Part shown: positions 32,332 to 40,454 of the stretch, piece by piece
How the letters are laid out: each line of letters opens with the position of its first letter
How positions within the stretch are numbered: position 1 is the first letter of the stretch
Assembly (NCBI GenBank): GCA_964471755.1
Contig: CAYYJM010000023.1
Location: forward strand, 1-40,994
Direction: 5' to 3'
From: CAYYJM01 sp964471755
GTDB lineage: Bacteria; Planctomycetota; Planctomycetia; Gemmatales; Gemmataceae
DNA length: 40,994 nucleotides
Notes under the pieces: model-generated
Databases searched by the model: none
Told to the model about the DNA's origin: nothing
The model's input: only the letters and a program-made list of their open reading frames with translations
Made by a program: the position numbers and the translations under genes

Positions 32332-32365
32332 CCACCCTGAGCATCCAGTTGCACCCGAGACTCTC

Positions 32366-33109
32366 ATGGACACTCCTCCTCTCGATCCGCAGCCGGTCCC
32401 GACGCCGACCTCGTCGCCGCTGGAACGGTTCCTGCGTGCCCTGCGCATCGTGGCGATCACGGCCTTCGTCTGCTGGCACCTGTTCTACCTGCTGTTCCGC
32501 AATCCGCTCGATCTGTGGTGGAACGAGATCGTCACGGGCTGGTTGAAGAAGCAGGTCTGGTGGGATCGGCCGCTGGTGACGATGCAGCAGAACTTCCCCA
32601 ACGATCCGCGTCACGTCGTGGTCACGCCCGGCAAGATCTTCTCGACGATCGACATGGCGACCGACCGCTACGGTCACTTTTTCGGCGTCGAGCAGGGCTG
32701 GAGCATGTTCACGCCGCCGATCGCGCGCAAGGCCCCGTTCCTGGCCGCCGAGATCGAGCTGAACGACGACAGCCGCGAGGTTCTCCTCTCGCCGAACGAG
32801 GTGTCCCTGCCGGAGGGCTGGTACTTCCGCTGGGACGGCTGGCGGCAGCGGAAGCTGGAAGACTACATGATCTACGAGAACACCGACTCGATTCCGGGCA
32901 AGAGCGATCCGCAGATCTTCCAGGCCTACGTTCGCTGGGCCGTTCGCCGCTGGCGAGCCCAGCACCCCGACGATCCGCGTGAGGTGGTCCGGGTTCGCCT
33001 GCTCAAACGGAACTGGAGCCTGCCCGGCCCGGACGAGTCGCGAACGGCGCACCAGGTGAAGGTGACGGAGATCGGGACCTTCACACCGGACGGAGCCTTC
33101 CAGCCATGA
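32366..33109 (+). CDS. Membrane-anchored protein coupled to an HTTM protein
   Basis: This 247-aa protein has a Pro-rich N-terminus (MDTPPLDPQPVPTPTSSP), one strong TM segment (about 28-46; IVAITAFVCWHLFYLLF) and a soluble domain with aromatic-rich motifs (EQGWSMFTPPIARKAPFLAAEIEL, EGWYFRWDGWRQRKLEDYM, FQAYVRWAVRRW). I do not recognise a named family, but proteins with the 'WxMFxPP' pattern are often encoded directly before HTTM/vitamin-K-carboxylase-like genes. The stop overlaps the following start as ATGA, so the two are translationally coupled and probably form a complex. Function is inferred from pairing only. Confidence 0.75.
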   Translation: MDTPPLDPQPVPTPTSSPLERFLRALRIVAITAFVCWHLFYLLFRNPLDLWWNEIVTGWLKKQVWWDRPLVTMQQNFPNDPRHVVVTPGKIFSTIDMATDRYGHFFGVEQGWSMFTPPIARKAPFLAAEIELNDDSREVLLSPNEVSLPEGWYFRWDGWRQRKLEDYMIYENTDSIPGKSDPQIFQAYVRWAVRRWRAQHPDDPREVVRVRLLKRNWSLPGPDESRTAHQVKVTEIGTFTPDGAFQP

Positions 33110-34566
33110 ACGACAAACCGGGTGGTCTGTTCGGGTTCTTCTGGCGATTCTGGCTCACGCCGATCCGGGCCGAGCCGGTGGCGGTCTTTCGCATCATCGC
33201 CGGCCTTGTCGCCCTGCTCTCGTTGACGACGAGTCTCGGGCCGCGCATGGCGATCGACCTCGGCCCCGATGGCCTGACGCCGCCGGCCGACCTGATCGCC
33301 CCGGCGACGGGGCCGATGGACACCGGCTCGCTGGATAAGTGGCTGGAGAATCACGGTACATTCTGCATCAATCGCGGCTTCATCGGCATCCCCCTGCTCG
33401 ACGTGTGGTTGCCGCGTGGACCGCTGGCCGGGTGGGTGGCCTGGTGCGAGGCCGGCGGCTTCTGGTGGCTGTTCGCCCTGAACGTCGTCGCGCTGGTGTT
33501 CGTCATCGCCGGGATCATGACCCGCTTCTCGACCCTGGTAGCGCTGCTGCTGACGGTCAGTTTCCAGGCGCGCATGACGTGGGTACTCAACGGTGGCGAC
33601 GCGGTCATCCGCGATGCTCTCTTCTACCTGCTGCTGATGCCGGCCGGCGTCGTCTGGTCGGTGGACGCCTGGCTGCACGGTCGGCTCTGGGGCAAGAAAC
33701 CCGGGCCGGTGATGATCGAACCGTGGTCGGTGCGCCTGGCCCAGATTCAGCTCTGCCTGATCTACCTGTTCACCGGCCTGATCAAGCTCGGCGGAACGTA
33801 CGCGGCCATCGGCACGTTCTTCACCACGAGCGAACCGATCGGCGAGGCCTGGGCGACGTGTCGGGAGGCGCTGGCGAACGAGGACTGGCTCAACGGCGTC
33901 GCGGTCTACTGGGTTCTGAACGACGTCTGCCTGAATCGCTTTCCGTACGCCTACGTGCCGATTCCGCTGTTCATCTGCCGATTGTTGAGCTGGGGGACGC
34001 TCGTCTTCGAGATCGGCTTCCCATTCCTGGTGATGTCGCGCTGGACGCGGCCGATCCTGCTGATCGGCGGGGCGCTGTTCCACGCGGGGATCTGGTTCCA
34101 CACGGAGGTCGGGTTCTTCAGTGCGATCATGGTGGCGTGGTATCCGCTGTTCCTGAGCGGGGCGTTCCTGGCTCGGGTAGTCGGGGTCAAGGAGCCGAAG
34201 CGAACCGAAACCGACGAATCCGACGTGCCGTTGATCCAATCGGTACCGAGGTCCGCGGCGGTGCCGCGACGAACCAGCCGGCGATCGGAGGAGGCTCCGC
34301 GGATGGACGCCGAATCCGCCCGCCAAGTCCGCTTCTGGCGCGGTTTCCTGCGCTGGTTCTTGAGTATCCTGTTCATCGTGATCGGCAGCGGGGGAATGAT
34401 TTATGAGCTGGTCGTCATGCGATCCCGAAACGTCCCGGTCGGCCTCTATGCCGTGGTCTTCGGCGCGTTAGGCATCCTGAGTTGCGCCCTCCGCTTGTCG
34501 TGGTTCTGGCGGTGGGGGCTCCTGGACATGACCAAGGACCCACCCGATCCCGACACACCGGAATGA
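33106..34566 (+). CDS. HTTM-domain (vitamin K-dependent gamma-carboxylase-like) membrane protein
   Basis: This 486-aa multi-pass membrane protein begins MNDKPGGLFGFFWRFWLTPIRAEPVAVFRIIAGLVALLSL, the HTTM opening (PIRAEPVAVFRI with a TM helix). At least six further TM segments follow: FALNVVALVFVIAGI, LVALLLTVSF, DALFYLLLMPAGVVW, IQLCLIYLFTGLIKLGG (an HTTM hallmark), LLSWGTLVFEIGFPFLV and ILLIGGALFHAGIWF. After about residue 365 comes a charged linker and two extra TM helices. Family members include vitamin K carboxylase relatives whose bacterial activity is unknown. Coupled to the preceding gene by ATGA overlap. No quinone-related gene lies nearby. Confidence 0.85.
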   Translation: MNDKPGGLFGFFWRFWLTPIRAEPVAVFRIIAGLVALLSLTTSLGPRMAIDLGPDGLTPPADLIAPATGPMDTGSLDKWLENHGTFCINRGFIGIPLLDVWLPRGPLAGWVAWCEAGGFWWLFALNVVALVFVIAGIMTRFSTLVALLLTVSFQARMTWVLNGGDAVIRDALFYLLLMPAGVVWSVDAWLHGRLWGKKPGPVMIEPWSVRLAQIQLCLIYLFTGLIKLGGTYAAIGTFFTTSEPIGEAWATCREALANEDWLNGVAVYWVLNDVCLNRFPYAYVPIPLFICRLLSWGTLVFEIGFPFLVMSRWTRPILLIGGALFHAGIWFHTEVGFFSAIMVAWYPLFLSGAFLARVVGVKEPKRTETDESDVPLIQSVPRSAAVPRRTSRRSEEAPRMDAESARQVRFWRGFLRWFLSILFIVIGSGGMIYELVVMRSRNVPVGLYAVVFGALGILSCALRLSWFWRWGLLDMTKDPPDPDTPE

Positions 34567-34635
34567 GAGGCCACGGTTTTGAGCAGTGCGTTCCTGGCGG
34601 GTGGTCGAGGGGAGGAAGGCGGGAAGGTAGGACGA

Positions 34636-35082
34636 TCACACCGACAGTTCGCCGAGGACGAGGACGGCCAGTTCCTGAACACGTTTGAGGCCGACGTCGT
34701 TGGTGAGGAACGCATCGCAGCCGGCGCTCAGCGCCGCCGCGACCTGGAAGGCGTCGGTCATGGTCAGGTTGTAGGCGGCACGCCACTCCGCCGCACGCAC
34801 TCCGATCGCTTCGTCGAGGACGACGAAGGTAACACCTTGACCGTACACGATGAGGTCGCGGAAATCTTGCTGGAGCGCGGCGAGGCCGTTCCGAATCGGA
34901 ACGATGAGGCACTCAGCGAGGGTGACGGGCGACGTGACCGCCGGCAAAGTGCCGGCATCGATACGCTGGAAGATCTCGTCGGCGGCTGCCGTGTACTGTG
35001 GGTTCCTCTCCACGAAGTAAATCACCGGAGCCGTGTCCAGGAAGAGGCCGGTCACCCCCTGTAACGCATCGACAACCTTCAT
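34636..35082 (-). CDS. PIN-domain toxin (VapC-like ribonuclease)
   Basis: This 148-aa PIN nuclease carries all four expected acidic residues: D16 in LFLDTAPVIYFVE, E57 in TLAECLIVP, D110 in LTMTDAFQVAAAL and D129 in FLTND. PIN toxins cleave RNA, often tRNA or rRNA, when freed from the partner antitoxin. The start overlaps the antitoxin stop as TAATG, a typical toxin-antitoxin coupling. The frame is intact, so the toxin is probably functional. The target is unknown. Confidence 0.88.
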   Translation of the reverse strand: MKVVDALQGVTGLFLDTAPVIYFVERNPQYTAAADEIFQRIDAGTLPAVTSPVTLAECLIVPIRNGLAALQQDFRDLIVYGQGVTFVVLDEAIGVRAAEWRAAYNLTMTDAFQVAAALSAGCDAFLTNDVGLKRVQELAVLVLGELSV

Positions 35083-35315
35083 TAATCACCTCGCGACTCA
35101 TCGGCTTCCTGCCGTCCTTGCGAGATCCACTCCTGAGCGTCCGTCCCACAGAGCGGATAAGGAGCCTTGCCCCGAATCTCCGCCCAGCGGCGGCGCGGCC
35201 TCGTGGTGCCGTTCGCGAGGTTGTGTACCAGTTTCTCGATCAGGCGCAACTGATCGCGCTGGGAAAGCTGGCCGGCCAAGACGGCCACCTCGTCGAGCGA
35301 AACAAGAGTTGGCAT
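35082..35315 (-). CDS. Antitoxin partner of the PIN toxin
   Basis: This 77-aa protein precedes and overlaps the toxin start. The N-terminal half is helical and charged (LSQRDQLRLIEKLVHNLA) and the C-terminal half carries RRRWAEIRGKAPYPLCGTDAQEWISQGRQEADE, a pattern shared by small antitoxins paired with PIN toxins, which likely wraps the toxin active site. DNA-binding autoregulation is usual for such pairs but no operator palindrome was identified in the short upstream spacer (41 bases to the next gene). Confidence 0.8.
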   Translation of the reverse strand: MPTLVSLDEVAVLAGQLSQRDQLRLIEKLVHNLANGTTRPRRRWAEIRGKAPYPLCGTDAQEWISQGRQEADESRGD

Positions 35316-35356
35316 GGGTCATCTCCGAATGATTGAAGCGGCCATCGTCCCTCATT

Positions 35357-36382
35357 CTACACACTCCGGCCCTTGAACAAATTCCGACCCAGGGCCGGAT
35401 CACGCTCGGTGAACGGCCCGGCCGACGTGTCCCGGCTCAGGCATCGAGCATACATCTCCACCTTCGCGTCCAGGTCATCGGCGTGGTGCAGCAGGATCGC
35501 TTCGGGTATCAGCGGTAGTCGAGGCGAACCCCACTCCGGCAGCGTCAGATGCGTCAGGATCAGATGCTCGAGCAGCTGCACCAGTTCCGGATTGACATCG
35601 CCCAGGACGCGGGCCTTTTCGCGGACCAGGTCGCGGCCCAGGATGAGATGGCCGACCAGCCGGCCCGGAATGGTGAAGCCCGGTGTCGGCGACTCGTCAT
35701 CGAACTCGACGACCCGGCCGATCTCGTGCAATGCCGCTCCGGCCAGGAGCAGATCAAGGTTCAAGGGCGGCTTCAACTCCGTGTAGTAGTCCCGGTAGCG
35801 AGTGCCGAGGTCGAGGCAGGTGCGCATCACGGCCAGGGTGTGTTCGAGCAGACCGCCCGCGAACGGATGGTAGCGGTCGCGTGTCGCCGGCAAACGCTGA
35901 AAGGCGGCAGCATGATCGTCGAGCAGACCCAGTGTCAGGCGGCGCAGCGGCTCGTCAGTGACGTGCTTCTCCAGCAGGGCTCGCAACTCGGCGAACATCT
36001 CGACGGCCGGTCGGCGCGCCTGTTCGACGAAGTCGGTCGGAGCGAAGCCGTCGGCGGCGTCGGCCTCGGTGACCGGGCGAAGATTCAGGATCTCGCCCAG
36101 TTGCGGACCGTAACGTTCGTGTTCGACGAAACTCGCCCGGAGCTTGTAGAACTGGCCGACCTGCCAGTCGCCCTCGCACGCCTCGAACCAGGGACCATCG
36201 GCCCAGACCATGTAGGAGACGACACGCTGGGCATCACGGAAGCGGCACAGGTAGTAGGCCTTGCTGTCGCGCGTCCGGCCGCGCGTCTTCTCGGCCAGCA
36301 GAGCGAAAAAGACCCCCTGCTGGCCAGGGGCCAGGTCGCGGAGGCGGACGATGGCACGAGCGCGTCCCATGTTGCCGAGCAT
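35357..36382 (-). CDS. HD-domain 3'-5' exoribonuclease, YhaM-like
   Basis: This roughly 341-aa protein has an N-terminal OB-fold (about 5-90; RAIVRLRDLAPGQQGVFFALLAEKTRGRTRDSKAYYLCRFRD) and a C-terminal HD phosphohydrolase domain with HPFAGGLLEHTLAVM, the metal motif AGAALHEIGRV and LLEHLILTHL...PEAILLHHADDLDAKVEM. This matches YhaM/CBF1-type nucleases that trim RNA or ssDNA. In the HD motif the usual HD pair reads HE (ALHEIG), which may alter metal binding. Neither ATG (36382 or 36370) has a clear SD; I report the first in-frame one close to the OB-fold. The longer frame to 36427 lacks similarity. Confidence 0.82.
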   Translation of the reverse strand: MLGNMGRARAIVRLRDLAPGQQGVFFALLAEKTRGRTRDSKAYYLCRFRDAQRVVSYMVWADGPWFEACEGDWQVGQFYKLRASFVEHERYGPQLGEILNLRPVTEADAADGFAPTDFVEQARRPAVEMFAELRALLEKHVTDEPLRRLTLGLLDDHAAAFQRLPATRDRYHPFAGGLLEHTLAVMRTCLDLGTRYRDYYTELKPPLNLDLLLAGAALHEIGRVVEFDDESPTPGFTIPGRLVGHLILGRDLVREKARVLGDVNPELVQLLEHLILTHLTLPEWGSPRLPLIPEAILLHHADDLDAKVEMYARCLSRDTSAGPFTERDPALGRNLFKGRSV

Positions 36383-36443
36383 ATCCGGCGGGGCAGGGCA
36401 GGGGAAGCAGGAACCGCGCCACAACACCGCCCGTGAGGCACGC

Positions 36444-36472
36444 TTGCGGCCATCCGATCGCCAACATATAAT
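36444..36472 (+). promoter_or_regulatory. Strong sigma70-type promoter for the PAS/GAF/receiver gene
   Basis: TTGCGG (36444-36449), exactly 17 bases, and the full consensus -10 TATAAT (36467-36472), 32 bases upstream of the GTG at 36505. Confidence 0.72.
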
Positions 36473-36504
36473 CGTGCGGGACGGATCGAACTGGGGGGGC
36501 TCTC

Positions 36505-38169
36505 GTGGGCGATCGACCGCGCATCCTGGTCCTCGGCGATGACACCCGCTCGCTGGCCCACCACTGGCCTGCGGTCGGTGTCGGTAATGAGCGTGTTTCC
36601 ACCGTCACCCAGGCGCTCGATCTCCTCCGCCGTGAACGCTACGACGCCCTGGTACTCGATCCATCCAATCCCCGTCTGCTCGACGAGATCCGCTCGCTCC
36701 TGCAGGCCGATCGTATTCTGCTCGCCATCCCGGAAGGCGTCGCCCTGCTCGATGCTGGCGGCATCATTCGCTGGGCCAATCGCGTCTTCCAGGACTGGTG
36801 CGACGGCATCGCGATCGGCCGGGAGTTCCATCAGGCTCTCGGCGTCACGTCGGATGATCCCGAACGCTGTCCGCTCCGTGTCCGACTCGACGCCGGGGCG
36901 GCCACGGTTCGATTGCGCTGCCGGGGCGAACTCCGCCTGGAAGTACAGGTGACGCCGATCACCCGCGGCGATGGGGTCGCCGATGGGGCCGTGGTCCTGG
37001 CCCGCGACATCCGCACGGTCTTGCACCACGAACAGCAGTTGGCCACCCTCCGGCAGGCGAGCCAGACCCTGACGGCGCTGCCGGTCGAGGATCTCGCCGA
37101 CCTGGACGTGCCGCAGCGCATCCAGTTTCTGTCGCAGAACATCCGGCGCTGCATCCACGATCTGCTCCACTACGAGCAGATCGAGATCCGCCTGGTCGAT
37201 CCGGAAACGGGCCGCCTTGAACCGCTCGTGCAGGAGGGCATGACTCCCGAGGCGGTCAGTCGGGTGCTGATCGCTTCGGAGAAAGGGCAGGGGGTCACCG
37301 GTCACGTCGCCGCCACGCGGCGCGGCTATCTCTGCCCGGACACGGCCCACGACCCGCTCTATCTCAAGGGTGGCACTGGCTGCCGATCGTCGATGACGGT
37401 GCCGCTGCTGTTCAACGATCGGCTCATCGGTACGTTCAACGTCGAGAGTCCGCGTCTGAACGCCTTCACGCCGGCGGACCTGCACTTCCTGGAACTGTTC
37501 GGCCGGGAGATCGCCAACGCCCTGCACACGCTCGAACTGCTCAACGCCGAGAAACAGTCGGCGGCCTCGGCCTCGATCGAGACCGTCCGCCGCGAGGTCG
37601 CCCTGCCGGTCGATGACATCATCGCGGCAGCGACGACTCTCCTGGAGCGCTACATCGGCCACGAACCGGAGATGTCCGAGAAACTGCGCACCATCCTCAG
37701 CGGGGCACGGTCGATCCGGCAGGTGATCCAGAGAGTCGGCGAGCATCTGGCTCCGCTGACGAAATCCAGTCCGGGCGGTCCCCCGGTGCCGGCGGTGCTG
37801 CGCGGCCTGCGCGTTCTCGTCGCCGACAGTGACGAGCGTGTCCGCCTGTCGGCTCACGGCATCCTCGGTCGCTGGGGTTGCATCGTCGAGACGGCGCGCG
37901 ATGGCAAGGAGGCGATGACCATGGCTCGCCTCAGTCAGTACGACGCCATCTTGGTGGACATTCGCCTGCCGGACATGAGCGGCTACGACGCCTACCGTGA
38001 ACTGCGTCAGGCCCAACCGCAGGCCCGCGTCGTGTTGATGACCGGCTACGGCTACGATCCGACGCACGCCATCGTTCAGGCCCGGCAGGATGGCCTGCGG
38101 CACGTCCTGTTCAAGCCCTTTCGGGTCGATCAGTTGCTGTCGGCCCTGACCGATGGGACGACGGCATGA
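36505..38169 (+). CDS. Receiver-PAS-GAF-receiver signalling protein without a kinase domain
   Basis: This 554-aa cytoplasmic protein has, in order, an N-terminal receiver-like domain (1-65; ILVLGDD, DALVLD), a PAS-like sensor (about 75-175; AIPEGVALLDAGGIIRWANRVF), a GAF domain (about 190-345; VTGHVAATRRGYLC, SMTVPLLFNDRLIGTFNVES), a short helical segment where a histidine-kinase dimerisation helix would sit (RREVALPVDDIIAA, no phosphorylatable His), and a C-terminal receiver (about 425-550; VLVADSDERVRLS, phospho-acceptor Asp in AILVDIRLPDM, Lys in LFKPF). No ATP-binding domain is present, so it probably receives phosphate from a separate kinase. GTG at 36505 follows a G-rich SD. Confidence 0.82.
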   Translation: MGDRPRILVLGDDTRSLAHHWPAVGVGNERVSTVTQALDLLRRERYDALVLDPSNPRLLDEIRSLLQADRILLAIPEGVALLDAGGIIRWANRVFQDWCDGIAIGREFHQALGVTSDDPERCPLRVRLDAGAATVRLRCRGELRLEVQVTPITRGDGVADGAVVLARDIRTVLHHEQQLATLRQASQTLTALPVEDLADLDVPQRIQFLSQNIRRCIHDLLHYEQIEIRLVDPETGRLEPLVQEGMTPEAVSRVLIASEKGQGVTGHVAATRRGYLCPDTAHDPLYLKGGTGCRSSMTVPLLFNDRLIGTFNVESPRLNAFTPADLHFLELFGREIANALHTLELLNAEKQSAASASIETVRREVALPVDDIIAAATTLLERYIGHEPEMSEKLRTILSGARSIRQVIQRVGEHLAPLTKSSPGGPPVPAVLRGLRVLVADSDERVRLSAHGILGRWGCIVETARDGKEAMTMARLSQYDAILVDIRLPDMSGYDAYRELRQAQPQARVVLMTGYGYDPTHAIVQARQDGLRHVLFKPFRVDQLLSALTDGTTA

Positions 38170-38229
38170 ATCGGGCCGCGCCGCTCGCCAAACGCCACGG
38201 TAGAAGTAACGCGGAAGGAGTCTGCCAGC

Positions 38230-39405
38230 GTGGCCGATCTCGTCGTTCTCCTGCTCCTGTTCGCCGCGGCGTTCCTGGGGCACTTCGTCCTCATGATCGC
38301 CAGCCACAATTACTGCTACGGCATGAATCTGCCCGATGGCACGAGCAAGATCGTCCACGCCTTCTTCGCGCTGGCGATCCTGGCGGGACCGATCACCCTC
38401 TACACGGCGACCGGGTGTATCGACATCCGGCCACTGTTCCAGCCGACGACGCTGGTCGGCTGGACGCTGGCCGGCTACGTCGTCCTCTGTCTGCTCCTGG
38501 GAACGCTGTGGGCTCCGTATCTGACCTGGCGGCGCTGGCGACGACCTGAGCCAGCGGTGCAGATCGAACGCACCAGTCGGGTCGTCGATGTGGCCCGCGA
38601 ACTTGGCTTTCGGCCGGTGCGTGGCGGGCGGGTCGGTCTGCTGCCGTTGCTGCCGGGCAACGAGATCTTCACCGTCGAACTGGTCGTGCGGACACTCCGC
38701 CTGCCGCGCTGGCCGCAGGCTCTGGACGGGCTCAAGATTCTGCACCTGACCGACCTACACCTGTGCGGTGTGCCGGACAAGCACTGGTGGCGGCGCGTCA
38801 TGGAACTATGCCAGGAGTGGCAACCGGATGTCATCTGCCTGACCGGCGACGTGGTCGAAACGGAGGAGCAGCACGGCTGGGTGCTGCCGACGCTCGGCTG
38901 GCTGAAGGCTCGCTACGGAGCGTTCGCCATCCTGGGCAATCACGACCAGTGGATCGACCATCGACGGACGCGGGACCTGCTGGAACAGGCCGGGTTCCAG
39001 GTGCTGGCCGGCCGCTGGGTGCGAATGGAGATCGAGGGCGTACCGTTGATCGTCGTCGGCCATGAGGGGCCGTGGTTTGGCCCGGTGCCGGATCTGACCG
39101 ACTGCCCGGAAGGGGTGTTCCGGCTCGGCCTGAGTCACACGCCGGACAATCTGCCGTGGGCTCGCGCTCACGGCATCGATCTGCTCCTGGCCGGGCACGT
39201 TCACGGGGGCCAGATCCGCTTTCCCATCGTCGGCTCGCTGCTGGTGCCGAGCAAGTATGGTCGGCGATACGACTGCGGTCTGTTCCACGAGGAGCCGACG
39301 GTGATGGTCGTCGGCCGTGGCCTGGCGGGAGATCACCCCATCCGCTACGGTTGCCGCCCCGAAGCGACCCTGCTCATCCTCCGTTCGCCGGAGGCACTGG
39401 CATGA
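38230..39405 (+). CDS. Membrane-associated calcineurin-like metallophosphoesterase
   Basis: This 391-aa protein has three N-terminal hydrophobic segments (about 4-25, 42-62, 73-95) followed by a complete metallophosphoesterase domain from about residue 170: LKILHLTDLHLCG (D-x-H), CLTGDVVETEE (GD), AILGNHDQW (GNHD), IVVGHEGPW and the closing LLLAGHVHGGQIRFP (GHxH). This resembles YkuE-type phosphodiesterases acting on lipid or nucleotide substrates. GTG at 38230 follows AAGGAG. Its stop overlaps the start of the DUF985 cupin (ATGA), so the two are translationally coupled. Confidence 0.9.
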   Translation: MADLVVLLLLFAAAFLGHFVLMIASHNYCYGMNLPDGTSKIVHAFFALAILAGPITLYTATGCIDIRPLFQPTTLVGWTLAGYVVLCLLLGTLWAPYLTWRRWRRPEPAVQIERTSRVVDVARELGFRPVRGGRVGLLPLLPGNEIFTVELVVRTLRLPRWPQALDGLKILHLTDLHLCGVPDKHWWRRVMELCQEWQPDVICLTGDVVETEEQHGWVLPTLGWLKARYGAFAILGNHDQWIDHRRTRDLLEQAGFQVLAGRWVRMEIEGVPLIVVGHEGPWFGPVPDLTDCPEGVFRLGLSHTPDNLPWARAHGIDLLLAGHVHGGQIRFPIVGSLLVPSKYGRRYDCGLFHEEPTVMVVGRGLAGDHPIRYGCRPEATLLILRSPEALA

Positions 39406-39857
39406 CCGCCGAGGAGATCATTCGCGTCCTCGATCTGCAACCGCTGCCCGGCGAGGGGGGCTACTATCGCGAGACGTACCGCAGCGCGGCGAGTACCGCC
39501 ATCTATTACCTGCTGACGCCGGAGAGTCACTCACGGTTGCATCGATTGCCCGGCGACGAGGTGTATCATTTCTACCGGGGTGATCCGGTCGAACTGCTCC
39601 TGCTGTTTGCCGATGATTGCGGCGAGCTGGTGCGACTCGGCCCGGACCTGGTCGCTGGCCAGCGACCACAAGTGGTCGTGCCTGCCGGTGTCTGGCAGGG
39701 GAGTCGACTCGTGCCGGGTGGACGCTGGGCGCTGCTGGGGACGACGATGGCTCCGCCGTTCGAGTTCGACCAGTTCACTCCGGGCGACGCGGAGGCGCTG
39801 GCCGTGCGGTATCCGGACTTCGCAGCGCTGATCCACGCCCTCGGCGGCGCTGCCTGA
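39402..39857 (+). CDS. DUF985 cupin protein
   Basis: This 151-aa protein begins MTAEEIIRVLDLQPLPGEGGYYRETYRS, characteristic of DUF985 cupins, and includes IYYLLTPESHSRLHRLPGDEVYHFYRGDPVELL (metal-type His/Glu positions) and VVPAGVWQGSRLVPGGRWALLGTTMAPPFEF. The family adopts a cupin barrel and is thought to bind sugar-like or small ligands, but no confirmed activity is known to me. Start overlaps the phosphoesterase stop. It is followed by the bidirectional terminator. Confidence 0.9.
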   Translation: MTAEEIIRVLDLQPLPGEGGYYRETYRSAASTAIYYLLTPESHSRLHRLPGDEVYHFYRGDPVELLLLFADDCGELVRLGPDLVAGQRPQVVVPAGVWQGSRLVPGGRWALLGTTMAPPFEFDQFTPGDAEALAVRYPDFAALIHALGGAA

Positions 39858-39861
39858 ACAC

Positions 39862-39911
39862 CGCAACGCCACGACCCGCCGGAGTCTCCTCCGGCGGGCC
39901 GTGGCGTTGCG
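39862..39911. terminator. Strong bidirectional hairpin terminator
   Basis: 12 bp (CGCAACGCCACG / CGTGGCGTTGCG) plus 10 bp (CCCGCCGGAG / CTCCGGCGGG), separated by one A/C mismatch, with a TCTC loop. It lies between convergent stops (39857 and 39933). No T tract follows. Confidence 0.8.
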
Positions 39912-39932
39912 ACTGAACCGCCCGATTCGCGA

Positions 39933-40298
39933 TCAATCCACGACCAGGACGTAGTTGTTCGACACCGAACCGAGATTGCGAATCTTGATCCGGAAGGAAC
40001 CCGTCCAGTAGGGTCGGATGACCACCTGGCGGTCATCGCCGTAGCCGTAGGTATCCGAGGCGACCAGGTTGCCGTTCTCGTCGTAGACCCGCAGTTCCAG
40101 GCAGGTGTCGCCATCCCCCGAGAGGCGGATGCGCGTCGTCTCGTCGCCGTAGAGGCGGACGGTCCAGATATCGGTGTGGTGGGCCTTGACGTTGTCCACC
40201 TTGACGATTTCGCCGCCGACCGGGTCGGCCATCACGACGCCGGTCGAACCGGCCAGGAACAGACTGCACGCCACCAGAGCCACACTCAGGGTCTTCAT
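39933..40298 (-). CDS. Small secreted beta-rich protein, PPC-like
   Basis: This 121-aa exported protein has a signal peptide (MKTLSVALVACSLFLAGSTGVVMA) and a single beta-rich domain: IWTVRLYGDETTRIRLSGDGDTCLELRVYDENGNLVASDTYGYGDDRQVVIRPYWTGSFRIKIRNLGSVSNNYVLVVD. The 'DxD.DL.L.VYDxxGxLVA.D' pattern and the terminal strand resemble bacterial pre-peptidase C-terminal (PPC) domains. It stands alone rather than on a protease, so it may bind a surface partner. GAGGAAA precedes the ATG. Confidence 0.8.
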   Translation of the reverse strand: MKTLSVALVACSLFLAGSTGVVMADPVGGEIVKVDNVKAHHTDIWTVRLYGDETTRIRLSGDGDTCLELRVYDENGNLVASDTYGYGDDRQVVIRPYWTGSFRIKIRNLGSVSNNYVLVVD

Positions 40299-40454
40299 CG
40301 CGGTTTCCTCAGGTCAGGGGGTTGAGTTTCGCGGTGTCTTGTGGCCGATCGTGTCGGCGTCCCGCGTTGATCTTCGCCCCTTCCTACGCGGTTCCTGAGA
40401 ATCCGTGACGAAGCCCCGACGTGATTTCTTCGATCGAATGTGCCCGCTGAAGTG

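Noticed and set aside
32140..32460. Longer LpxK start at 32460
   Set aside because: It would begin upstream of a clear promoter for lpxK and has no similarity to the family.
36085..38745. Long minus-strand ORF (886 aa) opposite the PAS/GAF protein
   Set aside because: It has no recognisable domain, runs across three real genes, and its residue composition is typical of antisense frames.
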